64,000 nucleotides of DNA from Spartobacteria bacterium LR76 (GTDB taxonomy: Bacteria > Verrucomicrobiota > Verrucomicrobiia > Chthoniobacterales > Terrimicrobiaceae). Positions 1 through 7,981 of the stretch are shown here, in pieces. Location of the stretch: the NCBI GenBank assembly GCA_003054655.1, contig QAYZ01000016.1:930001-994000 (forward strand). Reading direction: 5' to 3'. The notes beneath the pieces were generated by a model. The model was not told the DNA's origin. It saw only the letters and a program-made list of their open reading frames with translations, and made no database searches. The stretch's first letter is position 1, and each line of letters begins with the position of its first letter. The translations under genes were made by a program, and so were the position numbers.

Positions 1-248
1 ATGGCGATAGCCTCCTCGCGGGAAACCTCGATGCGCTCAAAGCGGTTGTTCGCCTTGATCTCCTTTTTCATCTCCTCCTCGATCCGCGCGAAGTCCTCGG
101 GCGTGATGCGGTGCGGCAGCTCCAGATCGTAATAAAAGCCGTTTTCCACCGGGGGACCGGCGGCGAATTGAGCCTCGGGCCAGATCTTCAGAATGGCCGT
201 GGCAAGCACGTGGGCGCACGAATGGCGCAGGGTCTCGAGTTCAGTCAT
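1..248 (-). CDS. thrS: threonyl-tRNA synthetase, N-terminal part (truncated by window edge)
   Basis: Reading leftwards from an ATG at 248, the open frame runs off the window edge, so only about 82 residues are visible. They match the editing-domain start of class II threonyl-tRNA synthetase: 'RHSCAHVLA' supplies the HxxxH-type metal/editing motif, followed by the family-typical 'GPPVENGFYYD'. ThrRS charges tRNA-Thr with threonine and hydrolyses mischarged Ser-tRNA-Thr. The protein starts directly at the editing domain, so the usual ~60-residue TGS domain is absent. Such TGS-less forms occur in some bacteria, though a more upstream start cannot be excluded. It lies downstream of the Trm112-like gene on the same strand. 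Confidence 0.85.
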   Translation of the reverse strand, partial: MTELETLRHSCAHVLATAILKIWPEAQFAAGPPVENGFYYDLELPHRITPEDFARIEEEMKKEIKANNRFERIEVSREEAIA

Positions 249-278
249 GGTAAGTCTACCGGTTCCTGCGTCGTCCGA

Positions 279-485
279 TCAGGCCAGTCGAATGGCCTCG
301 TCGGAGATCAACAGGGGGATGCCGTTGCGAATGGGATAAAACACCTGTTCATCCTGTCGGATCAAGCCCGCTTCAAAATTGCCCGCCTTGAAGGAACGGG
401 CGCGCGCGAGCTCCGAAGGCGTCGCCTCGCGGAGAGGCTGACGCGTTTCGGGACAACAGATGATTTCCAGGAGGCGTTTTTCCAT
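279..485 (-). CDS. Trm112-family / UPF0434 small zinc protein
   Basis: This 68-residue protein begins MEKRLLEIICCPETRQPL and ends with a 'YPIRNGIPLL' block, the signature of the YcaR/Trm112-like family. In eukaryotes and archaea Trm112 is an obligate activator of several methyltransferases acting on tRNA, rRNA or release factors. The role of the short bacterial versions is less settled. The paired cysteines near residues 10-11 suggest metal binding, but the second Cys pair of true Trm112 is missing, as in other UPF0434 members. The ATG at 485 was chosen because the family starts there; the upstream extension is unlike any known protein. It sits between the moeB-like gene and thrS on the same strand. 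Confidence 0.75.
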   Translation of the reverse strand: MEKRLLEIICCPETRQPLREATPSELARARSFKAGNFEAGLIRQDEQVFYPIRNGIPLLISDEAIRLA

Positions 486-498
486 AGCCTCGGGAGGT

Positions 499-1689
499 CT
501 AGTATTTGGCGACGCTCGGATCGACGCGGTCGGCCCAGGCGAGGATGCCGCCTTCCACATTGGCGAGCTTGCCAAAGCCTGCCTTCTGGAGCTGGCGGAG
601 GGCCTTGGCGCTGCGCACACCGCTCTTGCAGTGGATGACGATCTCATCGGCGCTGTCGAGTTCGCTCATGCGGGAGGTGAGCTCGCCCAGCGGGATGAGC
701 TTCGCGCCCGGGATGCGGGCGATGTCCCACTCGAAGGGCTCGCGCACGTCGAGGAGGACGAATTTCTCCTTCGCGTCGAGGCGCTTCTTGAGGTCCTCCA
801 CTGTGATCTCCGGCACCGGCGGCTCGGCGTCTTCCTCGGCCTGAGCCTGGGGAATGCCGCAGAATTGATCGTAGTCGATCGGCGCGGTGATGGTCGGGCT
901 GGCGCTACACACGGGGCACTTCGGGTCCTTGCGAATCTTGAACTCGCGGAACTTCATCTTCAGCGCGTCAAAATGGATGAGGCGACCGATGAGCGGCTCG
1001 CCGATGCCGACGATGAGCTTCACGGCCTCGATGGCCTGGATCACGCCGACGACGCCCGGGAGCACGCCCAGCACGCCACCCTCGGCGCAGCTCGGGACCA
1101 TGCCCGGTGGCGGCGGCTCGGGGTACAGGCAGCGGTAGCAGGGACCGCCGAGATGCGGGGCAAACACGGTGGCCTGGCCGTCAAAGCGGAAGATCGAGCC
1201 GTAGATATTCGGCTTCTTCAGGAAGACGCTGACGTCGTTGGAAAGATAGCGCGTGGGGAAATTATCCGTACCGTCGATGACGATGTCGTACTGCTCGACG
1301 ATCTCCATCGCGTTTTCAGCGCGGAACATCACGTCATGCAGGACGACGTTGACGTTGGGATTGATGTCTTTGATGCGGTCGCGGGCGCTGTTCAGCTTCT
1401 TGCGGCCCACATCCTTGGTGCCGTGGAGCACCTGGCGCTGGAGATTCGAGTAGTCGACGACGTCGAAATCGATCAGCCCGAGCGTGCCGACGCCGGCCGC
1501 AGCGAGATAAAGCGCGATGGGAGAGCCGAGCCCTCCCGTGCCGATGCACAGGACGCGGGCGGCCTTGAGCTTCCGTTGCCCCTCCAGCGTCACCTCCGGC
1601 ATGATGAGATGCCGCGAGTAACGGGCGATTTCATCATTGCTGAACTCGATGTCTTCGAGTCGAGCGGGATCGAGGATGCTCTTGGTCAT
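499..1689 (-). CDS. moeB: MoeB/ThiF-type adenylyltransferase fused to a rhodanese domain
   Basis: This 396-residue E1-like enzyme adenylates the C-terminal glycine of a ubiquitin-like sulfur carrier (MoaD, ThiS or CysO type). Its C-terminal rhodanese domain could supply the sulfur, as in human MOCS3, yeast Uba4 and mycobacterial MoeZ. The nucleotide loop 'GTGGLGSP' lies near residue 51 and 'NLQRQVLH' follows. Zinc-binding cysteine pairs are visible as 'CYRC' and 'CPVC'. The rhodanese active-site loop is 'CKSGVRS' with Cys near residue 354. An in-frame start 10 codons upstream (1719) is also possible. No MoaD- or ThiS-like carrier lies in the window, so the acceptor pathway (molybdopterin, thiamin, cysteine or tRNA thiolation) cannot be named. 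Confidence 0.9.
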   Translation of the reverse strand: MTKSILDPARLEDIEFSNDEIARYSRHLIMPEVTLEGQRKLKAARVLCIGTGGLGSPIALYLAAAGVGTLGLIDFDVVDYSNLQRQVLHGTKDVGRKKLNSARDRIKDINPNVNVVLHDVMFRAENAMEIVEQYDIVIDGTDNFPTRYLSNDVSVFLKKPNIYGSIFRFDGQATVFAPHLGGPCYRCLYPEPPPPGMVPSCAEGGVLGVLPGVVGVIQAIEAVKLIVGIGEPLIGRLIHFDALKMKFREFKIRKDPKCPVCSASPTITAPIDYDQFCGIPQAQAEEDAEPPVPEITVEDLKKRLDAKEKFVLLDVREPFEWDIARIPGAKLIPLGELTSRMSELDSADEIVIHCKSGVRSAKALRQLQKAGFGKLANVEGGILAWADRVDPSVAKY

Positions 1690-1799
1690 GGTAAGTTCGA
1701 TTAATGTTGAACCAGCCACGTTAGCGAAGAGAGACCGGATTGCAAGACACTGGAATATTTGACGACCACTCTTGTGCAGGGTATCTCCTCCAGCCTCGC

Positions 1800-2249
1800 A
1801 TGGGGATGAAAGCTACCATATCCAGCATATTTGCCGTTTTCGGCCTCGGCATCGTTTATTTCCTGGCCGCCATTCCCGCTGGCGTCGCCCTCAATCTCTC
1901 TCCCGCCGTTGCCGCCATCGCTGCCTGGACTGGATACACCGCCATCGCCGCCGCCATGCTCCTGATCGGCACTCCAGCCCGCGAGTGGATGCAGCGGAAG
2001 TTCAAAATCTCGCTGGAGCCGAATCCGCAGAAGGTTTTCTGGCGGGTCTGGGGACGCTTCGGCATGCAGGGATTGGGATTGCTCGCTCCAGTCACCACCG
2101 GCCCCTACATCGCTGCCCTGCTGGCTCTGGCCCTCGGCACCCAGCCTCGGAAGGTCATCCTCTGGATCGCCCTGGGAGCCATCCCGTGGTGCATTCTTTT
2201 TGCCATCCTCAGTGCGGCGGGAATCCAATTTCTCCCGAAGCCCGAGTAG
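1800..2249 (+). CDS. small multi-pass membrane protein (small multidrug export-like)
   Basis: This predicted integral membrane protein of about 149 residues has four or so hydrophobic segments and the central stretch 'APVTTGPYIAALLAL'. That pattern recalls the 'small multi-drug export protein' family (Pfam Sm_multidrug_ex), whose function is essentially unproven. ATGs at 1800 and 1806 are both possible starts. The gene is divergent from moeB and stands ahead of dnaX, separated by 94 bp holding a GC-rich hairpin (arms 2273-2278 and 2289-2294). The family call comes from memory of the motif and is moderate only. Confidence 0.6.
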   Translation: MGMKATISSIFAVFGLGIVYFLAAIPAGVALNLSPAVAAIAAWTGYTAIAAAMLLIGTPAREWMQRKFKISLEPNPQKVFWRVWGRFGMQGLGLLAPVTTGPYIAALLALALGTQPRKVILWIALGAIPWCILFAILSAAGIQFLPKPE

Positions 2250-2343
2250 TCCGCGACTCGGATCACGAGGAGCCGGGGAGGAAATTCGCCCCGGATGGAA
2301 AAAAGGCTTCGTTTCCCCCGGTCGTCCCACGTAGTTTTCCGGC

Positions 2344-4110
2344 GTGAGTTACCGTGTATTCGCCCGGAAGTACCGCCCCCAGACGTTCGACGAGGTGGTG
2401 GGGCAGGAACACATCACCCGCACCCTGCAAAATGCCATTTCGGCGGGACGGGTCGCCCAGGCGTACCTTTTTGTCGGTCCCCGAGGGATCGGAAAGACCT
2501 CGACCGCGCGCATCCTGGCCAAGGCGCTGAACTGCGTGAATGGCCCCACGGCCACCCCCTGCGGAGTGTGCGACGCCTGCAAGGAAATCGCGGAAGGGCG
2601 CAGCCTCGACGTACTGGAGATTGACGGTGCCAGCAACAACGGCGTCGAGAACATCCGCGAACTGCGCGACAACGCCGCCTACGCCCCCGCGCGCGGACCG
2701 TTTAAAGTCTACCTCATCGATGAGGTGCACATGCTCAGCGCCGGGGCCTTCAATGCCCTGCTGAAAACGCTGGAGGAGCCGCCCGAGCATGTGAAGTTCA
2801 TTTTCGCCACGACCGAAGCCCAGAAAGTCCCGGCCACGATCACGAGCCGGTGCCAGAGATTCGACCTGCGCCGCATTCCGACGGAATCGATCTCGGCGCA
2901 TCTCCAGGACATCGCCCGCAAGGAAAACATCACGATGGAACCCGCTGCCGCCGATGCGATTGCCCGCGCGGCCGAGGGCGGATTGCGCGACGCCGAGAGC
3001 ATGCTCGACCAGTCCGTGGCTTTCTGTGGGGATAATATCTCCGCCACCGACGTCATGGCGGTCTTCGGGTTCACTCCACGCGAGGTGATTCATTCCTTGC
3101 TCGACCACGTCCTCGCTCGCGATGCCGCCGCCGCGCTGGCGGTCATCGCCGGGCAGGCTGAGGCGGGCCGTGATCTCTCCCGCCTCCTCGCCGATCTGAT
3201 CTCGCTCATCCGCGACGAACTGGTAGCCGGAGTCGTAGGAGCCTCCTCGGCTCCTCGTGAAAAGCTCCTCTTGCTCCTTGATCTCTTCGCCGAAACCGAG
3301 GCCCGCATGCGCTGGGCGACGGACAAGAAGCTCCAGTTTGACGTGGCCACGATCAAGGCGGTCCACATTCTCGACCAGGCCAGCCTCGATGATGTGCTGA
3401 CAACCCTTTCCGCCCTGAGCCGCGGCGAATCAGTGCCAGCCGCGCCGGTGCGACAGACCCCTCCCGCAGTGCCAGCCCGCCCGGCTCCGGTCGCTCCAGC
3501 GATTCCTGCAGCCGCTGCCCCGCCAAAGCTGGAGACCGCACCGGCTCCGGCACCGATTTCCATCCCGGCCCCCACTCCATCAGCTCCGACTCACGAGACC
3601 GCCCCTGCCCGGCAGCTTCCCTCCGAGGATTTGCTTCTCACCAAAGCGGAAGAACGGGAGGAGAAATCCATCGATGCATCGATCGCGTGGGAAAACGTGG
3701 CCCGCACCTACGAGACATCCATCAAGTACCGATGGCTGACCAAGGGCGTCTTTGCCCTCATCGAGGCAGACTCCGTCCTCGTGCAACTCCCGCCGTCCGA
3801 AGCCAAGGAACTCGCCTCCTTCCTCGGAGAGATGGGCCGCAAGGATGCCGAGGAAAAGCTCTCCAAGGCGCTCAACCGCAAACTGACCCTGCGCATCGAG
3901 ATCGGCGAGCATCTTGCCGTGGTCGAGGAAACTCCCGAGCCTGAGCCGGAACCTGCGCCCAGCCCGGAGGTAAAAGCCTCCACTCCCGAACCTGCCGCAG
4001 CGGTGCCCCAAGCACCTGTCGGCGATCCGATGGACGAATTTAAGAACGACCCTCTCATCAAGAAAGCCCTGGAGATTTTCCGGGGTGAAATCCAGACAGC
4101 GACAAAATGA
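2344..4110 (+). CDS. dnaX: DNA polymerase III subunit gamma/tau
   Basis: This 588-residue clamp-loader ATPase belongs to the replicative polymerase III holoenzyme. The AAA+ module carries Walker A 'GPRGIGKTS' (residues 45-53), a zinc cluster of Cys64, Cys73, Cys76 and Cys79, Walker B 'LIDEVHML' near 123-130, and the SRC motif in 'ITSRCQRF'. After about residue 365 comes a Pro/Ala-rich linker, then a globular tau-like C-terminal part. Translation starts at a GTG (gtgagttaccgt), which gives the canonical N-terminus MSYRVFARKYRP. The stop overlaps the start of ybaB in an ATGA junction, the common dnaX-ybaB pairing. The usual third partner recR is replaced here by dcd. Confidence 0.97.
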   Translation: MSYRVFARKYRPQTFDEVVGQEHITRTLQNAISAGRVAQAYLFVGPRGIGKTSTARILAKALNCVNGPTATPCGVCDACKEIAEGRSLDVLEIDGASNNGVENIRELRDNAAYAPARGPFKVYLIDEVHMLSAGAFNALLKTLEEPPEHVKFIFATTEAQKVPATITSRCQRFDLRRIPTESISAHLQDIARKENITMEPAAADAIARAAEGGLRDAESMLDQSVAFCGDNISATDVMAVFGFTPREVIHSLLDHVLARDAAAALAVIAGQAEAGRDLSRLLADLISLIRDELVAGVVGASSAPREKLLLLLDLFAETEARMRWATDKKLQFDVATIKAVHILDQASLDDVLTTLSALSRGESVPAAPVRQTPPAVPARPAPVAPAIPAAAAPPKLETAPAPAPISIPAPTPSAPTHETAPARQLPSEDLLLTKAEEREEKSIDASIAWENVARTYETSIKYRWLTKGVFALIEADSVLVQLPPSEAKELASFLGEMGRKDAEEKLSKALNRKLTLRIEIGEHLAVVEETPEPEPEPAPSPEVKASTPEPAAAVPQAPVGDPMDEFKNDPLIKKALEIFRGEIQTATK

Positions 4111-4418
4111 ACATTCAGAAAATGATGCAACAGGCCCAGCGCATGCAGGCCAAGATTGCCGAAGCCCAATCCTCCCTCGCCGACAAAACCGTGGAAGCCT
4201 CCGCAGGCGGCGGCAAAGTCACCGTGACCGCCAATGGCACGGGTGATGTGCTTTCCATCACGATCGACCCGTCGATCGTCGATCCGCAGGACGTCGAGTT
4301 TCTCCAGGAACTCGTCCTGGCGGGCGTCAAGCAGGCCATCGAGGACTCCCGCAAGCTCGCTGAAAGCGAAATGAAGAAAGCCACCGGCGGCATGAACATC
4401 CCGGGAATGCCCTTCTAA
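4107..4418 (+). CDS. YbaB/EbfC family nucleoid-associated protein
   Basis: This 103-residue protein has the YbaB/EbfC architecture: an N-terminal helix 'MNIQKMMQQAQRMQ', a central 'VTVTANGTGDVLSITIDP' beta segment and a C-terminal helix. Family members form dimers that bind DNA and affect nucleoid structure and recombination-related processes. The ATGA overlap with dnaX implies translational coupling. Length and motif order are complete. Confidence 0.93.
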   Translation: MNIQKMMQQAQRMQAKIAEAQSSLADKTVEASAGGGKVTVTANGTGDVLSITIDPSIVDPQDVEFLQELVLAGVKQAIEDSRKLAESEMKKATGGMNIPGMPF

Positions 4419-4430
4419 GGAACCGGTATT

Positions 4431-5000
4431 ATGAGCGTTTGTTCGGATAAGTGGATTCGCCGGATGGCGAAGGAACGCGGAATGATCGAGCCCTTCGTGG
4501 ACGGTCAAGTCAAGGCGGCCGAGGACGGTTCGCGCCTCATCAGCTACGGCCTCTCGAGCTACGGCTACGATCTGCGCGTCTCGAATGAGTTCAAGGTGTT
4601 CACCAACATCTTTAATACCGTGGTCGACCCGAAGAATTTCGACCCGAAGTCGTTCGTCGACATCGAGACCGACGTCTGCATCGTCCCGCCGAACTCCTTC
4701 GCACTTGCCCGCAGCGTGGAGTATTTCCGCATCCCGCGCGAAGCGCTCACGATCTGCGTCGGCAAGAGCACGTACGCCCGCTGCGGCATCATTGTCAATG
4801 TGACCCCGTTCGAGCCCGAGTGGGAGGGACACGTGACGCTGGAGATTTCGAACACGACTCCCCTGCCCGCCAAGATCTACGCCAACGAAGGACTCGCCCA
4901 GGTCGTGTTTTACCTCGCCAGCGACGTCTGCGAGACGAGCTACGCCGACCGCGGCGGCAAATACATGGGCCAGCGCGGCATCACCGTCCCCCGGATATGA
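4431..5000 (+). CDS. dcd: dCTP deaminase
   Basis: This 189-residue enzyme converts dCTP to dUTP, the precursor route for dTMP. The conserved core 'KSTYARCGI' and the '[17 protein letters not shown]' segment with the catalytic glutamate are present, as is the C-terminal '[14 protein letters not shown]' lid. Length matches the bacterial trimeric family. It follows ybaB by 12 bp, and its TGA stop overlaps the ATG of crcB in an ATGA junction, so the two are probably co-translated. Confidence 0.95.
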   Translation: MSVCSDKWIRRMAKERGMIEPFVDGQVKAAEDGSRLISYGLSSYGYDLRVSNEFKVFTNIFNTVVDPKNFDPKSFVDIETDVCIVPPNSFALARSVEYFRIPREALTICVGKSTYARCGIIVNVTPFEPEWEGHVTLEISNTTPLPAKIYANEGLAQVVFYLASDVCETSYADRGGKYMGQRGITVPRI

Positions 5001-5392
5001 AGATCTATGCTGCCGTGATGCTGGGTGGTGCTATCGGCAGCCTGTCGAGATTCCTGCTGGCCAGTTGGATCGACGGCATCTCCGGGGCGCTGTTCCCCTG
5101 GGGCACCGTCATCGTCAACATCATCGGGTGTTTTGTCATCGGTCTCTTCAGCGGGTTGATCCTGCCGGAGGGACCATGGAACGCGCCGCCGATCCTCCGA
5201 TCATTTGTCATCATCGGCATCCTGGGCGGTTTCACCACCTTCTCATCATTCAGCCTCCAGTCCGTGGCTCTGTTTCGTCAGGGGCACCACTGGCTGGCCC
5301 TGGGCAACGTATCCCTTTCGCTGGCTGCCTGTCTGCTCGCGACAGCCGCAGGCTTCGCCCTCTCGCTGTATATCGACAAGCAGGTCTCCTAG
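4997..5392 (+). CDS. crcB: CrcB/Fluc fluoride channel
   Basis: This 131-residue membrane protein has four hydrophobic helices and the Fluc hallmarks '[10 protein letters not shown]', '[11 protein letters not shown]' (with the pore Asn) and '[10 protein letters not shown]' (Phe-box and sodium-site threonine region). Fluc dimers export fluoride passively across the inner membrane. The start ATG lies inside the end of dcd (ATGA), and no separate leader exists, so a fluoride riboswitch directly upstream is ruled out by position. The 3' end overlaps the convergent ubiA-type gene by 4 nt. Only one crcB is visible, consistent with a homodimeric channel. Confidence 0.93.
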   Translation: MKIYAAVMLGGAIGSLSRFLLASWIDGISGALFPWGTVIVNIIGCFVIGLFSGLILPEGPWNAPPILRSFVIIGILGGFTTFSSFSLQSVALFRQGHHWLALGNVSLSLAACLLATAAGFALSLYIDKQVS

Positions 5393-6225
5393 GAGACTAA
5401 GCGGTCAATAAGGGTTCCAAAAACAAAGAGTGCACCCACGATGGCATTGGCCTGAAAAAAGGCCTGATTGATCGCCTCCACGCTGCCCTTTCTGGCCAGG
5501 ATGTGCTCGTAAGCAAGCGGTAGGAGAATCAATCCTGTCGCGGCAAAATAGACAACACCAAGGTGAGCGGCCCATCCGAACGCCGCCAAGCCGAACCACG
5601 CGGCGAGATGCAGCAGGACGGCAAGCCGCAGGGCACCCGGCACACCTAGCAGCGTCACCATGGAGCGCAGCCCCTCGCGACGGTCGATCTCATAATCCTG
5701 CGTCGCGTAGATCGTGTCAAAACCCGCCGTCCAGACACAGACCGCGGCGGCAAGTATGACTGGTGCCAGAGCGATCGATCCCGTCACGGCCAGCCACGCC
5801 CCGACCGGCGCGATGGCGAGCGCCAGCCCCAGCACGAACTGCGCAAAATGGGTGAATCTTTTCGCATAGGAGTATCCCAGGATCACAGCCAACGCGACCG
5901 GAGACAAGGCGAGGCAGAGCGGATTCAAAAATGCCGTCACTCCCAAAAACGCCAGCGAGGAAACGACACAGGCGGCAACCGCCACCCCCTTGGAAACCAG
6001 GCGATGCCGCCCCTCCGTACGTGGATTGCGCTTGTCGATCTCCCAATCTGCGATGCGATTGAAGGTCATGGCCGCCGTGCGGGCGAATACCATCGCGAGC
6101 AGGATGCAGACGATCACCCGCACCGAGGGAAGGCCATCCGCGGCAACAACCATCGCTCCGACTGCGAAGGGCAGAGCAAAAATCGTGTGGGAGAAACGGA
6201 TGAATCGAAGCAGGTTCGATATCAT
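5389..6225 (-). CDS. UbiA-family prenyltransferase (MqnP/4-hydroxybenzoate polyprenyltransferase-like)
   Basis: This 278-residue intramembrane aromatic prenyltransferase has about eight hydrophobic helices. Both Asp-rich prenyl-diphosphate/Mg2+ motifs are present: 'NRIADWEIDKRN' near residues 56-67 and 'DTIYATQDYEID' near 169-180. The sequence resembles the 4-hydroxybenzoate octaprenyltransferase-like enzymes that accompany the futalosine menaquinone route (MqnP) as well as UbiA itself. The presence of mqnA and mqnE at 62.4-64 kb favours a menaquinone role, by inference. Its start overlaps the stop of the upstream secreted-protein gene by 4 nt, so the two are likely co-translated. Confidence 0.85.
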   Translation of the reverse strand: MISNLLRFIRFSHTIFALPFAVGAMVVAADGLPSVRVIVCILLAMVFARTAAMTFNRIADWEIDKRNPRTEGRHRLVSKGVAVAACVVSSLAFLGVTAFLNPLCLALSPVALAVILGYSYAKRFTHFAQFVLGLALAIAPVGAWLAVTGSIALAPVILAAAVCVWTAGFDTIYATQDYEIDRREGLRSMVTLLGVPGALRLAVLLHLAAWFGLAAFGWAAHLGVVYFAATGLILLPLAYEHILARKGSVEAINQAFFQANAIVGALFVFGTLIDRLVS

Positions 6226-6749
6226 CGGCGTGGCCGTGCACTATCCTCGAATAACTCGACCAAACCGTCGTCGATCCGCAAGTCTACCAGCCTCCACTCG
6301 CCCTGCGTCTTGTAAAAATAGAAGCGCCAGCGCAAGGGAAGATCGGAGTTTAAGGAAATACACGTGCGGCGCATGAGGACGGTTCCCACCTCGCGCTCAT
6401 CGACCACCTCGTATCCCGAGATCGGCCCGTAGCCGTCGATGGCCTCCTTGGTCTTGGCCTTCAGCCCGTCGACATCCTTTTGCCGCTCGGCGATGATCGT
6501 GTTGCGAACCAGCGCATCGTAGGCGGCATCGACCTGATCCGCCTTGAGAGCGAGAAAGAAGGCGTTGAGGATGTCATCCGGGGAGAACGCCTTTCCCGCC
6601 ACGGTCGCCTGCGATGGAGTCGGCGCAGGGGTGTTGACGGCAGTCGGCTCCTTCGCTCCTGGCGCAAAGATGAGGCTGCTGCGTTGATTCGTCTGCTGAC
6701 CAATGGCCGTCGCAGCCGCCACCAACAAAAACAAAAACGGATACTTCAT
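6222..6749 (-). CDS. secreted protein of unknown function
   Basis: This protein of about 175 residues starts with a clear signal peptide (MKYPFLFLLVAAATAIG, likely cleaved near QQ). A Pro/Thr/Ala-rich linker follows, then a folded domain of roughly 110 residues containing 'NAFFLALKADQVDAAYDAL' and ending 'GEWRLVDLRIDDG'. The layout resembles small periplasmic NTF2- or DUF4019-like domains, but I do not recognise it firmly. The ATG at 6749 is preceded by AGAGGG at good spacing; a GTG six bases upstream is the alternative. It lies 12 bp after the LacI-type regulator and overlaps the UbiA gene by 4 nt. Confidence 0.65.
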   Translation of the reverse strand: MKYPFLFLLVAAATAIGQQTNQRSSLIFAPGAKEPTAVNTPAPTPSQATVAGKAFSPDDILNAFFLALKADQVDAAYDALVRNTIIAERQKDVDGLKAKTKEAIDGYGPISGYEVVDEREVGTVLMRRTCISLNSDLPLRWRFYFYKTQGEWRLVDLRIDDGLVELFEDSARPRR

Positions 6750-6761
6750 GAACACAGCCCT

Positions 6762-7883
6762 CTAGCGTCGGCCGAGCTCCGACATATCCGGTCCATCACC
6801 GATGACGCGGAGAGTCGATCCGCTCACCCACTCGCCCGGGATGAGGATCTTGCGGGGCTGGCGCGGAAGGCCGAGTTCATTACGGCTGAGAGCGCCGATG
6901 AGGTGATCGACCGCCGATGCGCCGATCTCGTCGTGCTTCTCATTGATGCCGCTCCACTCGGAGACGTCTGCGACAAGGTTCAGGTTGGCGAGGCCGATAT
7001 CCTTCGGCACACTCAGCCCGAGCTGCTCGACCCATTCCCGAATGACCGGGTTGATGCAGAGAATCGCCTCCGGCTTCTGCTGCTCCAGCCAGGTGTCGAA
7101 CGCCTGCGGTCGCCCCTCCTTGAACCGCTCGAGGAAAAGAATCGGTATGCGCTGATCCTCCGGCAGCGCCGCTTGTTCGGAAAGATACGCGCCCTGAGCC
7201 TGTCCATTGGCCTCCGCGTCGATGTATCGACTATAGACCAGGCCGATGCGGCGATAGCCGAGCTGCAGCAGGTTCTGGTAGGCCAGCCGCATGTTGAAAA
7301 ACAGGTCGCGATCGGCGATCGGGAAACGCTGTGGGTAGAACTGCGCATGCAACCCATTGAGGCCGGTCGGCTGCCGGAGGTGGCCGCTGCCGATCAACGA
7401 AACGACACAATGCTCCCACTCCGCCAGCAGATACTGGTGATTGAGCATGAGCGGGAGGATGATGCCGTATATCCCCTGGACCTTGAGAAATTTCGACACC
7501 CGCGATACCTCGTCCTCAAAGCTGCTGTTTGCAGTCGAGAGACTGATTTCCTCCAGCCGGTACCCCATGTCGGCGCATCGCTGCCGAGCTCCGGCGAGAT
7601 ACCCCCGCAACCACGGAAACTCATGCCACGAAGCGACATGAGGATAGTCATTGAGCCATCCCATGGCAGCCTGCATCGACGTCGGCCGACTGGCGCGCGC
7701 CTGGGCCTGATACATCGCGACGAGCGGGTTGGGACGATATCCCTCCTGCCGGGCGATCTCCTGGATGCGATCCCTCGTGGACTTGGGAATCGTGGGGTGG
7801 TTTCTCAGTGCTCGAGAGACAGTCGCCTTGTGGACGCCCGCCAGTTTAGCAATGTGGTCGAGGGAAATTCTTTGAAGTTTCAC
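6762..7883 (-). CDS. LacI-family transcriptional regulator
   Basis: This 373-residue protein has an N-terminal LacI helix-turn-helix ('ISLDHIAKLAGVHKATVSRALR') and a hinge-like 'GYRPNPLV'. A periplasmic-binding-protein-like effector domain follows, with 'GIYGIILPLM' and 'RRIGLVYSRYID'. The GTG at 7883 places the HTH at the usual distance from the N-terminus; the open frame extends 30 codons further up without family similarity. The gene starts 98 bp from the divergent NUDIX-type gene. A GCAAC-A-GTTGC inverted repeat at 7887-7897 beside its start could be its own operator. Downstream genes encode a secreted protein and a prenyltransferase, which gives no clue to the effector. Confidence 0.88.
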   Translation of the reverse strand: MKLQRISLDHIAKLAGVHKATVSRALRNHPTIPKSTRDRIQEIARQEGYRPNPLVAMYQAQARASRPTSMQAAMGWLNDYPHVASWHEFPWLRGYLAGARQRCADMGYRLEEISLSTANSSFEDEVSRVSKFLKVQGIYGIILPLMLNHQYLLAEWEHCVVSLIGSGHLRQPTGLNGLHAQFYPQRFPIADRDLFFNMRLAYQNLLQLGYRRIGLVYSRYIDAEANGQAQGAYLSEQAALPEDQRIPILFLERFKEGRPQAFDTWLEQQKPEAILCINPVIREWVEQLGLSVPKDIGLANLNLVADVSEWSGINEKHDEIGASAVDHLIGALSRNELGLPRQPRKILIPGEWVSGSTLRVIGDGPDMSELGRR

Positions 7884-7886
7884 AGC

Positions 7887-7897
7887 GCAACAGTTGC
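7887..7897. promoter_or_regulatory. candidate LacI-type operator
   Basis: The 11-bp interrupted palindrome GCAACAGTTGC lies immediately upstream of the GTG start of the LacI-type gene, in the short divergent space before the NUDIX-type gene. LacI-family dimers bind short palindromes of this kind and often repress their own genes. It is one sequence match in one place, so the assignment is tentative. Confidence 0.3.
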
Positions 7898-7981
7898 ACG
7901 GTGGCGTATTTTTTTCCCATGCGCAAGGTTTATCCGGAATCAACTTGGCGAGAATCGTTTGCGCAGGCAGCATTCGCCGCC

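Noticed and set aside
460-1704. Open frame antisense to the MoeB-rhodanese gene
   Set aside because: The opposite strand carries intact E1 and rhodanese motifs, and the antisense product has no domain.
2273-2294. CCGGGG/CCCCGG hairpin before dnaX as a terminator
   Set aside because: The stem is short and no T-run follows it, so it was only mentioned in the neighbouring entry.
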